A stretch of 64,000 nt of DNA, taken from the NCBI RefSeq assembly GCF_916619195.1, contig NZ_CAKAKL010000001.1, forward strand, positions 1,364,001 through 1,428,000, written 5' to 3'. A program made the position numbers and the translations under genes. Within the stretch, counting starts at the first letter, position 1. Every line of letters begins with the position of its first letter. Positions 1 through 9,307 of this stretch are shown here, piece by piece. The notes beneath the pieces were generated by a model. That model was not told where the DNA came from. It worked only from the letters and a program-made list of their open reading frames with translations, and did no database searches. The stretch is from Inquilinus sp. Marseille-Q2685 (lineage in GTDB: Bacteria > Pseudomonadota > Alphaproteobacteria > DSM-16000 > Inquilinaceae).

Positions 1-263
1 CGCGGGCTGGTGTCCGGCGCCACCAGCATCAGCCCGAACTCCGCCGCATGCTGCAGCGCGCCCGCCTTGATGATGAAGGTCTCCTCGGTGCAGGTCAGCC
101 CGGCGAGGTAGACCAGCACCGGCACCGGACGCTCCTGCGCCTGCGGCGGCACGTAGACCGCGAAGCGCATCTCGCCGCCGATCTCGGCCGAGGCGTGGCT
201 GTAGAACCCGACCTCGCCCGCGAAGGCCCGGTGCCTGCTCCGGGTGGTGATCTCGCCCGACAT
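1..263 (-). CDS. fghA: S-formylglutathione hydrolase, N-terminal part (cut by window edge)
   Basis: Only the first 87 or so residues are present; the rest lies beyond base 1. The esterase hydrolyses S-formylglutathione to formate and glutathione in the cytosol, the second step of glutathione-dependent formaldehyde oxidation. The stretch LAGLTCTEETFIIKAG followed by LVAPDTSP is highly characteristic of the family; the catalytic Ser would lie outside the window. The ATG at 263-261 shares one base with the TGA of frmA (TGATG), so the two genes are translationally coupled. Family call is firm; completeness cannot be judged. Confidence 0.93.
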   Translation of the reverse strand, partial: MSGEITTRSRHRAFAGEVGFYSHASAEIGGEMRFAVYVPPQAQERPVPVLVYLAGLTCTEETFIIKAGALQHAAEFGLMLVAPDTSP

Positions 264-1390
264 CAGAACTCCACCACCGTGCGGATCGACTTGCCCTCAT
301 GCATCAGGTCGAAGCCCTCGTTGATCCGCTCCAGCGGCAGCTTGTGCGTGATCATCGGGTCGATCTCGATCTTCCCCGACATGTACCAGTCGACGATCTT
401 CGGCACGTCGGTCCGGCCGCGGGCGCCGCCGAAGGCCGTGCCCTTCCACACCCGCCCGGTGACCAGCTGGAACGGACGGGTCGAGATCTCCTGCCCCGCC
501 CCCGCCACGCCGATCACGATGCTCTGGCCCCAGCCGCGATGCGCGCTCTCCAAGGCCGCCCGCATCACCTTGACGTTGCCGGTGCAGTCGAAGGTGTAGT
601 CCGCACCCCCGATCTGGTCCGCCCCCCGCTTGGTCAGGTTCACCAGATAGGGCACCAGGTCGCCCTCGACCTCGCTGGGGTTGACGAAATGGGTCATGCC
701 GAAGCGCTCGCCCCACTCCTTCTTCGCATTGTTCAGGTCGACGCCGATGATCATGTCGGCCCCGGCCAGCCGCAGTCCCTGGATCACGTTCAGCCCGATG
801 CCGCCGAGCCCGAACACGATCGCGGTCGCGCCCTCCTCCACCTTCGCCGTGTTGATCACGGCGCCGATGCCGGTGGTCACGCCGCAGCCGATGTAGCAGA
901 TCTTGTCGAACGGCGCGTCCGGGTTGACCTTGGCCAGCGCGATCTCCGGCAGCACCGTGAAGTTCGAGAAGGTCGAGCAGCCCATGTAGTGGAAGATCCG
1001 CTCGCCGCCGACCGAGAACCGGCTGGTGCCGTCCGGCATCAGCCCCTGACCCTGGGTCGACCGGATCGCCGTGCACAGATTGGTCTTGCGCGACAGGCAG
1101 GACGGGCACTGCCGGCATTCCGGCGTGTACAGCGGGATCACATGGTCGCCCTTCGAGAGGCTGGTCACCCCCAGCCCGACATCGACCACCACCCCCGCGC
1201 CCTCATGCCCCAGGATCGACGGGAACAGACCTTCCGGATCCGCCCCCGACAGCGTGAACTCGTCCGTGTGGCAGATCCCCGTCGCCTTGATCTCGACCAG
1301 AACCTCACCGAACTTCGGGCCCTCCAGGTCCACCTCCATGATCTCCAGAGGCTTCCCCGCGGCGACGGCTACGGCGGCACGCGTCTTCAT
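263..1390 (-). CDS. frmA: S-(hydroxymethyl)glutathione dehydrogenase / class III alcohol dehydrogenase
   Basis: Oxidises S-hydroxymethylglutathione, formed spontaneously from formaldehyde and glutathione, to S-formylglutathione with NAD+. The 375-residue length is normal. Visible features are catalytic-zinc ligands C40, H62-E63 and C169, structural-zinc cysteines C92, C95, C98 and C106, and the Rossmann motif GLGGIG at 194-199. The start [10 protein letters not shown] is where the family begins; the frame stays open about 79 codons upstream but that part does not resemble the family. It is followed directly by fghA, giving a two-gene formaldehyde-detoxification operon. The 278-bp gap to the divergent gene at 1669 should hold both promoters; I see no clear operator in it. 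Confidence 0.96.
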   Translation of the reverse strand: MKTRAAVAVAAGKPLEIMEVDLEGPKFGEVLVEIKATGICHTDEFTLSGADPEGLFPSILGHEGAGVVVDVGLGVTSLSKGDHVIPLYTPECRQCPSCLSRKTNLCTAIRSTQGQGLMPDGTSRFSVGGERIFHYMGCSTFSNFTVLPEIALAKVNPDAPFDKICYIGCGVTTGIGAVINTAKVEEGATAIVFGLGGIGLNVIQGLRLAGADMIIGVDLNNAKKEWGERFGMTHFVNPSEVEGDLVPYLVNLTKRGADQIGGADYTFDCTGNVKVMRAALESAHRGWGQSIVIGVAGAGQEISTRPFQLVTGRVWKGTAFGGARGRTDVPKIVDWYMSGKIEIDPMITHKLPLERINEGFDLMHEGKSIRTVVEF

Positions 1391-1668
1391 CTTCCCGGCT
1401 CCTCGCGAATCGTCCGGCGAAACCCTAGCGGACAGGTCGCCCCAGTCCCAGGCCCGACATGCCGCGGCTTCGCCCGATAACCTGAAGTTCAGGCCTCCGT
1501 CGCTTTCGTGCCTTGTCAGGAGCGACGGGGGCCTGCCCAAATCGCGACCGGCGGGGCGGAACGTTCCCGCGCACGCATGAGGCAGGAAGGCACACAAGCA
1601 TCGGGCCGGCCAAGCCGGGACCGTCAAAGCTGCCTCGGCGGAGGGGGATCACGGATCTGGGGGATCGC

Positions 1669-3282
1669 ATGAGCTTTCTGAACAAATCGGCCATGGCCCT
1701 GGCCCTGTGCCTGGCGGTGTCCGGGGTGGGCGCGCTGGCCGGCCCGGCGGCGGCGGAGACGGTGCTGAACCGCGGCTTCGGCAGCGCGCCCTCCACCCTC
1801 GACCCGCAGCTGAACACCGGCGCGCGCGAGAACTACATCGTCGCCGACCTGTTCGAGGCGCTGCTGGTGCTGGACCCGCAGGGCAACCCGCAGCCGGGCG
1901 CGGCCGAGAAATGGGAGACCAGCGCCGACGGCCTGACCTGGACCTTCCATCTGCGGCCCGGCCTCAAATGGTCGAACGGCGACCCGATGGTGGCGGCCGA
2001 TTTCGTGCGCGGCATCGTCCGCGCGCTGGATCCGGAGATGGCCTCGAACCACGCCTACTATCTGACCTCGGTCCTGCCGATCAAGAACGGCAAGGCGTTC
2101 AACGAGGGCAATCTGAAGGATGCGGGCCAGCTGGGCGCCGCGGCGCCGGACGACCGCACGGTCGTGCTGACGCTCGACTACCCGATGCCGGACGCGCCCT
2201 ACATCCTCGACTTCCACACCACGGCGCCGGTGCACGAGCCGAGCCTGAAGGCCGCCGGCAACAAGCTGGACTACACCCGGCCCGAGCTGTTCGTCGGCAA
2301 CGGCGCCTATATGCTGAAGGAATACGTGCCGCAGTCGAAGGTGGTGCTGGTCAAGAACCCGCATTACTGGGACGCGGCCAACGTCAAGATCGACACGGTC
2401 GTCTACCACGTCACCGAGGATGCCTCGACCGAGCTGAAGCGCTATCTGGCGGGCGAGCTGGACACGACCATGACGGTGCCGGTCGAGCAGCTGGAGAAGC
2501 TGAAGGCCGAGCGGCCGCAGGAGCTGCACCAGAACCCGACGCTGGGCATGAAGTACCTGAGCTTCCAGCCCGATGCCGGCCCGCTGTCCGACATCCGCGT
2601 GCGCAAGGCGCTGGCCTATGCCATCGACCGCGACTTCCTGCAGGAGAAGATCGAGAAGGCCGGCAACGTGCCGATGTACACCTTCTCGATCAACCAGGAC
2701 CCCAGCTACAAGCCCGGCAAGGTCCAGGAGGCGGGGCTGAGCAGGGAGGAGCGCCTGGCCGAGGCGAAGAAGCTGCTGGCCGAGGCGGGCTACGGCCCGG
2801 ACAAGCCGCTGGAGCTGGAGATCATCGGCCCGTCCAGCGCCGCCAGCAAGCGGCGGGTCGAGGGCATCGTCGCGATGTGGAAGCAGAACCTGGGCGTCCG
2901 CACCAAGCTGGACCTGACCGAGGTGAAGACCTGGCTGGAGAAGCTGCACACCGGCACCTGGCAGGTCTGCATGGACAGCTACGGCGGCGACTATCCGCAG
3001 GCCAAGACCTGGCTGGACTCGCTGCGCTACACCGGCACGCCCAGCTATCACTGGAAGGACGACGAGTACGAGAAGCTGATGGACGAGGCCAACGCCAACG
3101 CGGCGGACAAGGCCAAGTTCTACGAGATCCTGGGCCGCGCCGAGCAGCGGATGCTGGACCAGTACGTGTTCATCCCGATCACGGTGTCGAGCGACAACCT
3201 GCTGGTCCAGACCTACGTCAAGGGCTGGGGCGCCAACCCGATCGGCCACCCGATGTCGAAATATCTGAGCATCGAGAAGTAG
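1669..3282 (+). CDS. Periplasmic oligopeptide-binding protein of an ABC importer (SBP family 5)
   Basis: A 537-residue solute receptor of the OppA/DppA class (SBP_bac_5), expected to bind peptides in the periplasm and deliver them to the permeases encoded next. An N-terminal signal peptide is visible: a short charged start, a hydrophobic run MALALCLAVSGVGALAG, and an AAAE cleavage region near residue 29. The mature start (RGFGSAPSTLDPQL) and the later block WTFHLRPGLKWSNGDP are typical of the family. The ATG at 1669 is preceded by a GGGGGA purine run and begins exactly at the signal peptide. First gene of the operon 1669-7212. The precise substrate (di- or oligopeptide, or another nickel- or opine-type ligand) cannot be read. 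Confidence 0.9.
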   Translation: MSFLNKSAMALALCLAVSGVGALAGPAAAETVLNRGFGSAPSTLDPQLNTGARENYIVADLFEALLVLDPQGNPQPGAAEKWETSADGLTWTFHLRPGLKWSNGDPMVAADFVRGIVRALDPEMASNHAYYLTSVLPIKNGKAFNEGNLKDAGQLGAAAPDDRTVVLTLDYPMPDAPYILDFHTTAPVHEPSLKAAGNKLDYTRPELFVGNGAYMLKEYVPQSKVVLVKNPHYWDAANVKIDTVVYHVTEDASTELKRYLAGELDTTMTVPVEQLEKLKAERPQELHQNPTLGMKYLSFQPDAGPLSDIRVRKALAYAIDRDFLQEKIEKAGNVPMYTFSINQDPSYKPGKVQEAGLSREERLAEAKKLLAEAGYGPDKPLELEIIGPSSAASKRRVEGIVAMWKQNLGVRTKLDLTEVKTWLEKLHTGTWQVCMDSYGGDYPQAKTWLDSLRYTGTPSYHWKDDEYEKLMDEANANAADKAKFYEILGRAEQRMLDQYVFIPITVSSDNLLVQTYVKGWGANPIGHPMSKYLSIEK

Positions 3283-3308
3283 TCGGAGGCGGGGCCTGCT
3301 GTTTCACT

Positions 3309-3335
3309 CTCCCCCTCCCGCGGGGGGAGGGGGAG
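3309..3335. repeat. G/C-rich palindromic intergenic element (copy 1)
   Basis: A perfect 11-bp inverted repeat, CTCCCCCTCCC (3309-3319) and GGGAGGGGGAG (3325-3335), with a 5-base loop. It lies between the binding-protein gene and its permease gene and is followed by GATTTTAAT. The same core recurs at 20706-20728 and, less perfectly, at 20566-20605, so it is a dispersed element. In this position it could act as an mRNA processing or stability hairpin that keeps binding-protein expression above permease expression; that role is inference. Confidence 0.75.
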
Positions 3336-3388
3336 GATTTTAATAGGATAGCGCGGGAAAACAGGCCGTAGGGGAGCCACCAGGGCCG

Positions 3389-4306
3389 ATGGTCTTGTCC
3401 GTCCTTCGCCGCATGCTGGGCAGCGTGCCGACGCTGTTCGCGCTGGCGACGATCACCTTCTTCGTCATCCGCTTCGCGCCGGGAGGTCCTTTCGACGACG
3501 ACAAGAAGCTGCCGCCGGCCCTGATCGCCCGGATGGAGGCGCAGTTCCACCTGAACGAGCCGCTGTGGCAGCAGTATCTGCGCTTCCTGGGCGACGTCGC
3601 GCGGCTGGATTTCGGCCAGTCGATGTACTACCGCGAATACACGGTGACGCAGCTGATCGGCCACGGCCTGCCGATCTCGCTGCAGATCGGGCTGTGGGCC
3701 ACGCTGCTCTACGCCGTCGCCGGCGTCACCCTGGGCGTGGTCGCGGCGCTGCGGCGCAACGGCATCCTGGACAACCTGGTCAGCGCCGTCGCCATGGGCG
3801 GCATCGTGGTGCCGACCTTCGTGATGGCGCCGATCCTGCAGATCGTCTTCGCCCTGATGCTGAGCCTGGTGCCGGTGGCCGGCTGGGACAATGGCTGGCG
3901 GTCGATGGTGCTGCCGGTGGTGGCGATGGCGCTGCCCAACATCGCCTATGTCGCCCGGCTGACCCGCGGCGCGATGATCGAGACGCTGCGCAGCAACTAC
4001 ATCCGCACCGCCCGGGCCAAGGGCGTGGGCGAGTGGCGGGTGCTGACCCACCACGCCATCCGCGGCGCCATGATCCCGGTGGTGGCCTATCTGGGTCCCG
4101 CCACCGCCGGGCTGATCACCGGGTCGATGGTGATCGAGACCATCTTCGCCGTGCCCGGCATCGGCCGCTACTTCGTCGAGAGCGCGATCAGCCGCGACTA
4201 CACCATGGTGATGGGGGTCACGCTGGTCTACGGCAGCTGCATCATCCTGTTCAACATGGTGACCGACGTGGCGCAGATGCTGCTGGACCCGAGGTCGCGC
4301 ACATGA
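3389..4306 (+). CDS. Oligopeptide ABC transporter permease, OppB/DppB type
   Basis: Inner-membrane permease of 305 residues, the usual length for OppB-like subunits. The opening (RRMLGSVPTLFALATITFFV) is the classic first transmembrane helix followed by a periplasmic loop. Further hydrophobic segments and the cytoplasmic EAA-type loop (IRTARAKGVGEWRVLTHHAI) that contacts the ATPases are present near residues 205-230. The stop codon overlaps the start of the next permease (ATGA, 4303-4306). With 4303-5199 it should form the heterodimeric channel. Confidence 0.93.
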   Translation: MVLSVLRRMLGSVPTLFALATITFFVIRFAPGGPFDDDKKLPPALIARMEAQFHLNEPLWQQYLRFLGDVARLDFGQSMYYREYTVTQLIGHGLPISLQIGLWATLLYAVAGVTLGVVAALRRNGILDNLVSAVAMGGIVVPTFVMAPILQIVFALMLSLVPVAGWDNGWRSMVLPVVAMALPNIAYVARLTRGAMIETLRSNYIRTARAKGVGEWRVLTHHAIRGAMIPVVAYLGPATAGLITGSMVIETIFAVPGIGRYFVESAISRDYTMVMGVTLVYGSCIILFNMVTDVAQMLLDPRSRT

Positions 4307-5199
4307 CCGACGTCCCTGCCGATCTCGCCGCGCCACAGGAAGACGGCGCCGAGGGCGTCAGCCCGCTGCGCGAGGCGCTGCGCCGGTTCCGTGCCAACCG
4401 GGCCGCCGTGGCCAGCCTGGTCATGCTGGTGCTGATCGTGGTCTTCTGCTTCGGCGGGCCGCTGCTGTACGGCTACGAGCCGGACGACGCCAATTTCGAG
4501 GCGATGAACGCGCCCTTGGACCTGTTCTCGGCGCATCCCTTCGGCACCGACGATCTGGGCCGCGACCTGCTGCTACGGATCATGGCCGGCGGCCAGGTGT
4601 CGCTGATCATCGGCCTGGTGGCGACGCTGATCGCGGTCGCCATCGGCGTCACCTGGGGGTCGGTCGCGGGCTTTCTCGGCGGCGTGGTCGACCAGGTGAT
4701 GATGCGCATCGTCGACGTGCTGTACGGCATCCCCTACATCTTCCAGGTCATCCTGATCAGCATGGCGCTGGGGCGCGGCAGCACCGCCGTGATCATCGCC
4801 GTGGTGCTGTCGCTGTGGCTGACGCCGTCGCGCATCGTCCGCGCCCAGGCGATCGCCCTGCGCAACCGCGAGTTCATCGAGGCGGCGCGGGCCGGCGGCA
4901 TGACCAAGCGCCAGATCGTGCTGAAGCACATCATGCCGAACTGCGTCGGCGTGGTGATCGTCTATTCCAGCCTGCTGATCCCCGACGTGATCCTGAGCGA
5001 ATCCCTGCTCAGCTTCCTCGGCCTCGGCGTGCAGGCGCCGGAGACCAGCTGGGGCGTGCTGATCAGCGAGGGCCAGGCCAAGATCGAGACCGACCCGCAC
5101 ATGCTGATCCTGCCGGGCCTGGCCCTGGCCCTGACCCTGTTCTGCATGAACTTCGTCGCCGACGGGCTGCGCGATGCCTTCGACCCCAATGAGCGCTGA
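4303..5199 (+). CDS. Oligopeptide ABC transporter permease, OppC/DppC type
   Basis: Second channel subunit, 298 residues. It has a cytoplasmic N-terminal stretch with the OppC_N signature (LREALRRFRANRAAVASL) before the first helix, a periplasmic segment with HPFGTDDLGRDLLLR, and the EAA loop region REFIEAARAGGMTKRQIVLKHI. The ATG overlaps the preceding stop by four bases, so coupled translation with the OppB-type partner is expected. Length and order are standard for the family. Confidence 0.93.
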   Translation: MTDVPADLAAPQEDGAEGVSPLREALRRFRANRAAVASLVMLVLIVVFCFGGPLLYGYEPDDANFEAMNAPLDLFSAHPFGTDDLGRDLLLRIMAGGQVSLIIGLVATLIAVAIGVTWGSVAGFLGGVVDQVMMRIVDVLYGIPYIFQVILISMALGRGSTAVIIAVVLSLWLTPSRIVRAQAIALRNREFIEAARAGGMTKRQIVLKHIMPNCVGVVIVYSSLLIPDVILSESLLSFLGLGVQAPETSWGVLISEGQAKIETDPHMLILPGLALALTLFCMNFVADGLRDAFDPNER

Positions 5200-6193
5200 C
5201 CCGCTGCTCGCCGTCGAGAACCTGGCGATCCGCTTCCGGACGCGCCGGGGCGAGGCCGTGGCGGTGGACGGCGTCGACTTCACCGTTCGTCGCGGCGAGG
5301 TGCTGGGCATCGTCGGCGAGAGCGGGTCGGGCAAGAGCCAGATCCTGCTGTCGATCATGGGCCTGCTGGCCGGCAACGGCACCGCGACCGGCCGGATCCG
5401 TTTCGAGGGGCAGGATTTGCTGGCGCTGGACCGGCGCGGGCTGGACCGGCTGCGCGGGTCGGCCATGACCATGATCTTCCAGGACCCGATGACCTCGCTG
5501 AACCCCTATCACCGGGTCGGGACGCAGCTGACCGAGGTGCTGATCAGGCACCAGGGGTTGAAGAAGAAGGACGCCTGGGAGACGGCGGCGCGGATGCTGG
5601 ACCGGGTGAAGATCCCCGATGCGGAGCGCCGCATGCGGCAGTATCCGCACCAGCTGTCGGGCGGCATGCGGCAGCGCGTCATGATCGCCATGGCGCTGTT
5701 GTGCAATCCCCGCATCCTCCTGGCCGACGAGCCGACCACGGCGCTGGACGTCACCGTCCAGGCCCAGGTGCTGGACCTGCTGCGCGGCCTGGTGCGCGAG
5801 CTGGGAACGGCGGTGATCCTGGTGACCCACGACCTCGGCGTCGTCGCCGAGATGTGCGACCGGGTGCTGGTGCTGTATGGCGGCAAGGTGATGGAGGCGG
5901 CGCCGGTCGAGCCCCTGTTCGCCGACCCGGCACACCCCTACACCCGCGGCCTGCTGGATTCGACGCCCGACCTGGAGGGCCGCGAAGGCGAGCTGCGGGT
6001 GATCCCGGGCCAGCCGCGCGCCGCCGCCGGCGACCTGCCGGGCTGCCCCTTCGCGCCGCGCTGCGAGCGGAGGGTCGAGGCCTGCACCGCCCAGATGCCG
6101 CCGCTGCTGCCGGCCCGGGACGGGAGCGGCCGCGTGGTCGCCTGTCACCGGCCGCTGCCGCAGCAAGCCGCCGTGCCGGAGCTGGTGCCATGA
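5189..6193 (+). CDS. Oligopeptide ABC transporter ATP-binding protein, OppD/DppD type
   Basis: Cytoplasmic ATPase of 334 residues. Walker A GESGSGKS is at 43-50, the signature LSGGMRQR and Walker B ILLADEPTTALD follow in order, then the D-loop and the switch His in LVTHDLG. The C-terminal extension has the OppD/DppD cysteine pattern (CPFAPRC, then two further Cys), typical of peptide and nickel importers. I chose the ATG at 5189, which overlaps the OppC-type stop; an in-frame ATG at 5174 would add five residues. It overlaps the next gene by ATGA. Confidence 0.92.
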   Translation: MSADPLLAVENLAIRFRTRRGEAVAVDGVDFTVRRGEVLGIVGESGSGKSQILLSIMGLLAGNGTATGRIRFEGQDLLALDRRGLDRLRGSAMTMIFQDPMTSLNPYHRVGTQLTEVLIRHQGLKKKDAWETAARMLDRVKIPDAERRMRQYPHQLSGGMRQRVMIAMALLCNPRILLADEPTTALDVTVQAQVLDLLRGLVRELGTAVILVTHDLGVVAEMCDRVLVLYGGKVMEAAPVEPLFADPAHPYTRGLLDSTPDLEGREGELRVIPGQPRAAAGDLPGCPFAPRCERRVEACTAQMPPLLPARDGSGRVVACHRPLPQQAAVPELVP

Positions 6194-7212
6194 CCCCGGT
6201 GCTGTCGGTCCGCAACCTGAAGGTCCATTTCCCGCTGTCGGCCGGGCTGCTGGGCGGGCCGCCCCTGGTGGTGAAGGCGGTGGACGACGTGTCCTTCGAC
6301 CTCGCCCCCGGCGAGGTGCTGGCGGTGGTCGGCGAATCCGGCTGCGGCAAGTCCACCCTGGGTCGGGCGGTGCTGAAGCTGATCCCGCCCACCGCCGGCA
6401 CCGTCGCCTGGAACGGCAGCGACGTCACCGGCCTGCCCGAGGACGCGCTGCGGCCGCGGCGGCGGGACATGCAGATCATCTTCCAGGACCCGCTGGCCTC
6501 GCTGGACCCGCGCATGACCGTGGCCCAGATCATCGGCCGGCCGCTGCGCACCTTCCACCCGGAGCTGAAGCGGGCCGAGGTCGCGGCCCGGGTGAACGAG
6601 GCGATGCGCCAGGTCGGCCTGTCCCCGGCCCTGGCCCATCGCTATCCGCACGAATTCTCCGGCGGCCAGTGCCAGCGCATCGGCATCGCCCGCGCCATCA
6701 TCCTGCGGCCGAAGCTGATCGTCTGCGACGAGCCGGTGTCGGCGCTGGACGTCTCGATCCAGGCGCAGATCGTGAACCTGCTGATGCGGCTGCGGCAGGA
6801 GATGGGCATGGCGCTGATCTTCATCTCCCACAACATGAGCGTGGTGCGGCACATCAGCGACCGGGTGATGGTGCTGTATCTGGGGCGCGAGGCGGAGATC
6901 GCCGGGCGCGACGCCTTCTTCGCCCGGCCGCTGCACCCCTATGCCCAGGCGCTGCTCTCCGCCGTGCCGGTGCCGGACCCGGTGCGGGCGCGGCAGCGCC
7001 GGCGGATGGTGCTGCAGGGCGACACGCCGTCGCCGATCGGCCCGCCCTCCGGCTGCGCCTTCCGCACCCGCTGCCCGCATGCGGCGGAGCTGTGCGCCCG
7101 CGCCGTGCCGGTGCTGCGCGACTTCGGCCCCGGCCACCGCGCCGCCTGTCACCGGGTCGAGGAGCTGGGCTATGCGCCGGCGGCGGATCACACCGAAGCG
7201 GTGCTGGGGTAA
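6190..7212 (+). CDS. Oligopeptide ABC transporter ATP-binding protein, OppF/DppF type
   Basis: Second ATPase, 340 residues, pairing with the OppD-type subunit. Walker A GESGCGKS is at 48-55, the signature reads FSGGQCQR, and Walker B is LIVCDEPVSALD, followed by FISHNMSV. The C-terminal oligopeptide-transporter domain again carries clustered cysteines (CAFRTRC, then C, then CH). Last transport gene of the operon; the peptidase gene starts 10 bp downstream and is probably cotranscribed. Confidence 0.92.
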   Translation: MTPVLSVRNLKVHFPLSAGLLGGPPLVVKAVDDVSFDLAPGEVLAVVGESGCGKSTLGRAVLKLIPPTAGTVAWNGSDVTGLPEDALRPRRRDMQIIFQDPLASLDPRMTVAQIIGRPLRTFHPELKRAEVAARVNEAMRQVGLSPALAHRYPHEFSGGQCQRIGIARAIILRPKLIVCDEPVSALDVSIQAQIVNLLMRLRQEMGMALIFISHNMSVVRHISDRVMVLYLGREAEIAGRDAFFARPLHPYAQALLSAVPVPDPVRARQRRRMVLQGDTPSPIGPPSGCAFRTRCPHAAELCARAVPVLRDFGPGHRAACHRVEELGYAPAADHTEAVLG

Positions 7213-7222
7213 GATTTCCGTC

Positions 7223-9133
7223 ATGAGCATCGATCCCGGCTTCCTGGACCGCCTGATCGCCGCGCCGCGGCTGCTGTTCCCGGCCGTGTCGCCGGACGGG
7301 CGCTGGGTGGCCTGGCTGTGGAACGGCAAGGAGGAGGGCAACGGCCCCTGGGTCGCCCCGACCGCGGGCGACGCGCCGCTGCGCCTGCTGCTGGAGCCGT
7401 TCTCCGGCTGGGATTGCGAGAGCTTCAGCTGGGCCCCGGACAGCCAGGCGCTGATCGTCGCCCGCCGCCGCGACGGCGAGGAGCAGGTCGGGCTGCAGCG
7501 GGTCTGGCTGGACCCGGCGCGCCCCGCCGAGGCGCTGCTGCCGGACCGGCCGGGCTATTACGTCTACTCCGCGCAGCAGCATCCGGACGGGCGGCGGCTG
7601 GTCTATGCCGCCAGCCGCGACCCGGCCACCGGGCTGGGCGGCGACATCCTGCACCTGTACGAGCACGACATCGCGACCGGAGTGCAGCGCGTCCTGGCCT
7701 CGCCGCTGCGCTCCTGCAAGCTGATGCCGAAGCTGGACCCGACCGGGCGCCGGATCCTGTATCTGCGCAACGACCACCATCCGAGCGGCCGGTCGCTGTG
7801 GGTGTACGACCTGGAGACCGGCGCGGACCGCGAGCTGTACAGCCCCGGCGGCCCGGCCAAGGCCGAGGGCGTGTGGTCGCCGGACGGGTCCCGCGTGGCC
7901 TTCGTCGCCGAGGGGCCGTCGCACAAGCGGCTGGGGCTGATCGACCCGGCGACCGACGATCTGCGCTGGCTGATCGACACCCCGGCGATCCCGGTCGAGC
8001 ATGTGCGATGGCCGCGCCAGGCCGATGGCGGCCAGGACCTGCTGGTGGTGATCGAATCCCGCGCCGCGCGGGACGAGGCCGGGTTCCTGATGGTCTCGAC
8101 CGGCGCCTATGCCCCGGTGTTCCGCGGCGGCGACATCCTGCGCCCGATCGCGCCGCTGCCCGACGGCCGCTGGGTGCTGGAGCGCGGCCGGGCCACGGCG
8201 CCGACCGATATCGTCACCCTGGCGGCCGAGGCGCCCGACCAGCTGACCGCGCATATGCTGTCGCCGCTGCCCGAAGGCACCCTGCCCGACCCGGCGGAGC
8301 TGAGCCCGGCCGAGCCCTTCTGGTGGCATTCGGTCGACGGGCTGCGAATCCAGGGCTGGCTCTACCGCGCCCGAGGCGAGGCCCGTGGCGCCGTGGTCCA
8401 TGTCCATGGCGGGCCGACCGCCCACTATGACGGCCGCTTCGATCCCATCCCGCAGGCGCTGTGCCGCGCCGGCTTTCACGTGCTGCAGCCGAATTACCGC
8501 GGCAGCACCGGCCTCGGCCTCGCCTTCCAGGAGGCGATCAAGGAAGACGGCTGGGGCGGGCGCGAGCAGGAGGACATCCGCACCGGCATCCTGGCGCTGA
8601 TGAATGCCGGCCTGGCGCAGCCGGGCCGGGTCGGCATCACCGGCCTGTCCTATGGCGGCTATTCCGCCTGGTGGGCGATCACCCATTTCCCGCGCGCGGT
8701 GACCGCCGCCTCTGCCCCGATCTGCGGCATGACCGACCTGGTCACCGACTACTGGACCACCCGGCCGGACCTGCGCCCCTATTCCGAGGCGATGATGGGC
8801 GGCACGCCCGACGAGCTGCCGGAGAAGTACCGCGAGCGGTCGCCGATCCATGCCGTCGGCCGGATCGAGGGGCGCCTGCTGATCGTCCAGGGCCTGACCG
8901 ACCCCAACGTGACGCCGGAGCATGTCGAGATCATGCGGGCGGAGCTGGACGCCCGCGGCATCCCCTATGAGACGCTGCTGTTCCCGGACGAGGGCCACGG
9001 CATCGTCAAGCCCGGCAACTGCCGGGCGCTGTACGAGCGGCTGATCGCCTTCTTCGACGAGGCCTTCGGACCAAGCGATACCGAGGATCAGGGCACGCCG
9101 GCGACTGTGACGGCGGCCGCCAGCAGTTCCTGA
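7223..9133 (+). CDS. S9 family (prolyl oligopeptidase-type) peptidase
   Basis: A 636-residue serine peptidase without a visible signal peptide, so probably cytosolic. The N-terminal ~370 residues show repeated PDG and SPDG motifs (e.g. VSPDGRWVAWLW, WSPDGSRVAFV) of a WD40/PD40-type beta-propeller. The C-terminal alpha/beta-hydrolase domain carries the triad Ser476 (in GLSYGGYS), Asp560 (in GLTDPNV) and His592 (in DEGHGI). This layout matches acylaminoacyl-peptidase/dipeptidyl-peptidase-like S9 enzymes. It starts 10 bp after the OppF-type gene, which suggests it degrades the imported peptides; exact specificity is unknown. Confidence 0.9.
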   Translation: MSIDPGFLDRLIAAPRLLFPAVSPDGRWVAWLWNGKEEGNGPWVAPTAGDAPLRLLLEPFSGWDCESFSWAPDSQALIVARRRDGEEQVGLQRVWLDPARPAEALLPDRPGYYVYSAQQHPDGRRLVYAASRDPATGLGGDILHLYEHDIATGVQRVLASPLRSCKLMPKLDPTGRRILYLRNDHHPSGRSLWVYDLETGADRELYSPGGPAKAEGVWSPDGSRVAFVAEGPSHKRLGLIDPATDDLRWLIDTPAIPVEHVRWPRQADGGQDLLVVIESRAARDEAGFLMVSTGAYAPVFRGGDILRPIAPLPDGRWVLERGRATAPTDIVTLAAEAPDQLTAHMLSPLPEGTLPDPAELSPAEPFWWHSVDGLRIQGWLYRARGEARGAVVHVHGGPTAHYDGRFDPIPQALCRAGFHVLQPNYRGSTGLGLAFQEAIKEDGWGGREQEDIRTGILALMNAGLAQPGRVGITGLSYGGYSAWWAITHFPRAVTAASAPICGMTDLVTDYWTTRPDLRPYSEAMMGGTPDELPEKYRERSPIHAVGRIEGRLLIVQGLTDPNVTPEHVEIMRAELDARGIPYETLLFPDEGHGIVKPGNCRALYERLIAFFDEAFGPSDTEDQGTPATVTAAASSS

Positions 9134-9150
9134 TATCAGCGACTCCATCT

Positions 9151-9272
9151 CGTCATCCCGGGCGCGGCGCAGCACGAAGCGGTGCGCCGCAGAACCGGGA
9201 TCTCTCGGGACTGACGCCGAGATCCCGTGTCTGCGCAGCGGCACTTCGCGCCGCAGCGCGCACGGGATGACG
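9151..9272. repeat. Palindromic intergenic repeat (CGTCATCCCG type)
   Basis: Outer arms CGTCATCCCG (9151-9160) and CGGGATGACG (9263-9272) are perfect inverted repeats. Inside lie a second pair, CGGGATCTC (9196-9204) and GAGATCCCG (9219-9227), and GCGGTGCGC/GCGGCACTT-type stems. It sits between the convergent peptidase and lipase genes. Elements of this appearance are dispersed in many alphaproteobacterial genomes. It may work as a bidirectional transcript end, but no T-tract is visible. Confidence 0.7.
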
Positions 9273-9307
9273 GCCCATCACTGTGTAAGCGATCCCAATC
9301 AGCCCGC

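Noticed and set aside
1391-1668. Divergent gap between frmA and the peptide operon as a formaldehyde-regulator site
   Set aside because: No palindrome or repeat stood out, and no regulator gene is adjacent.
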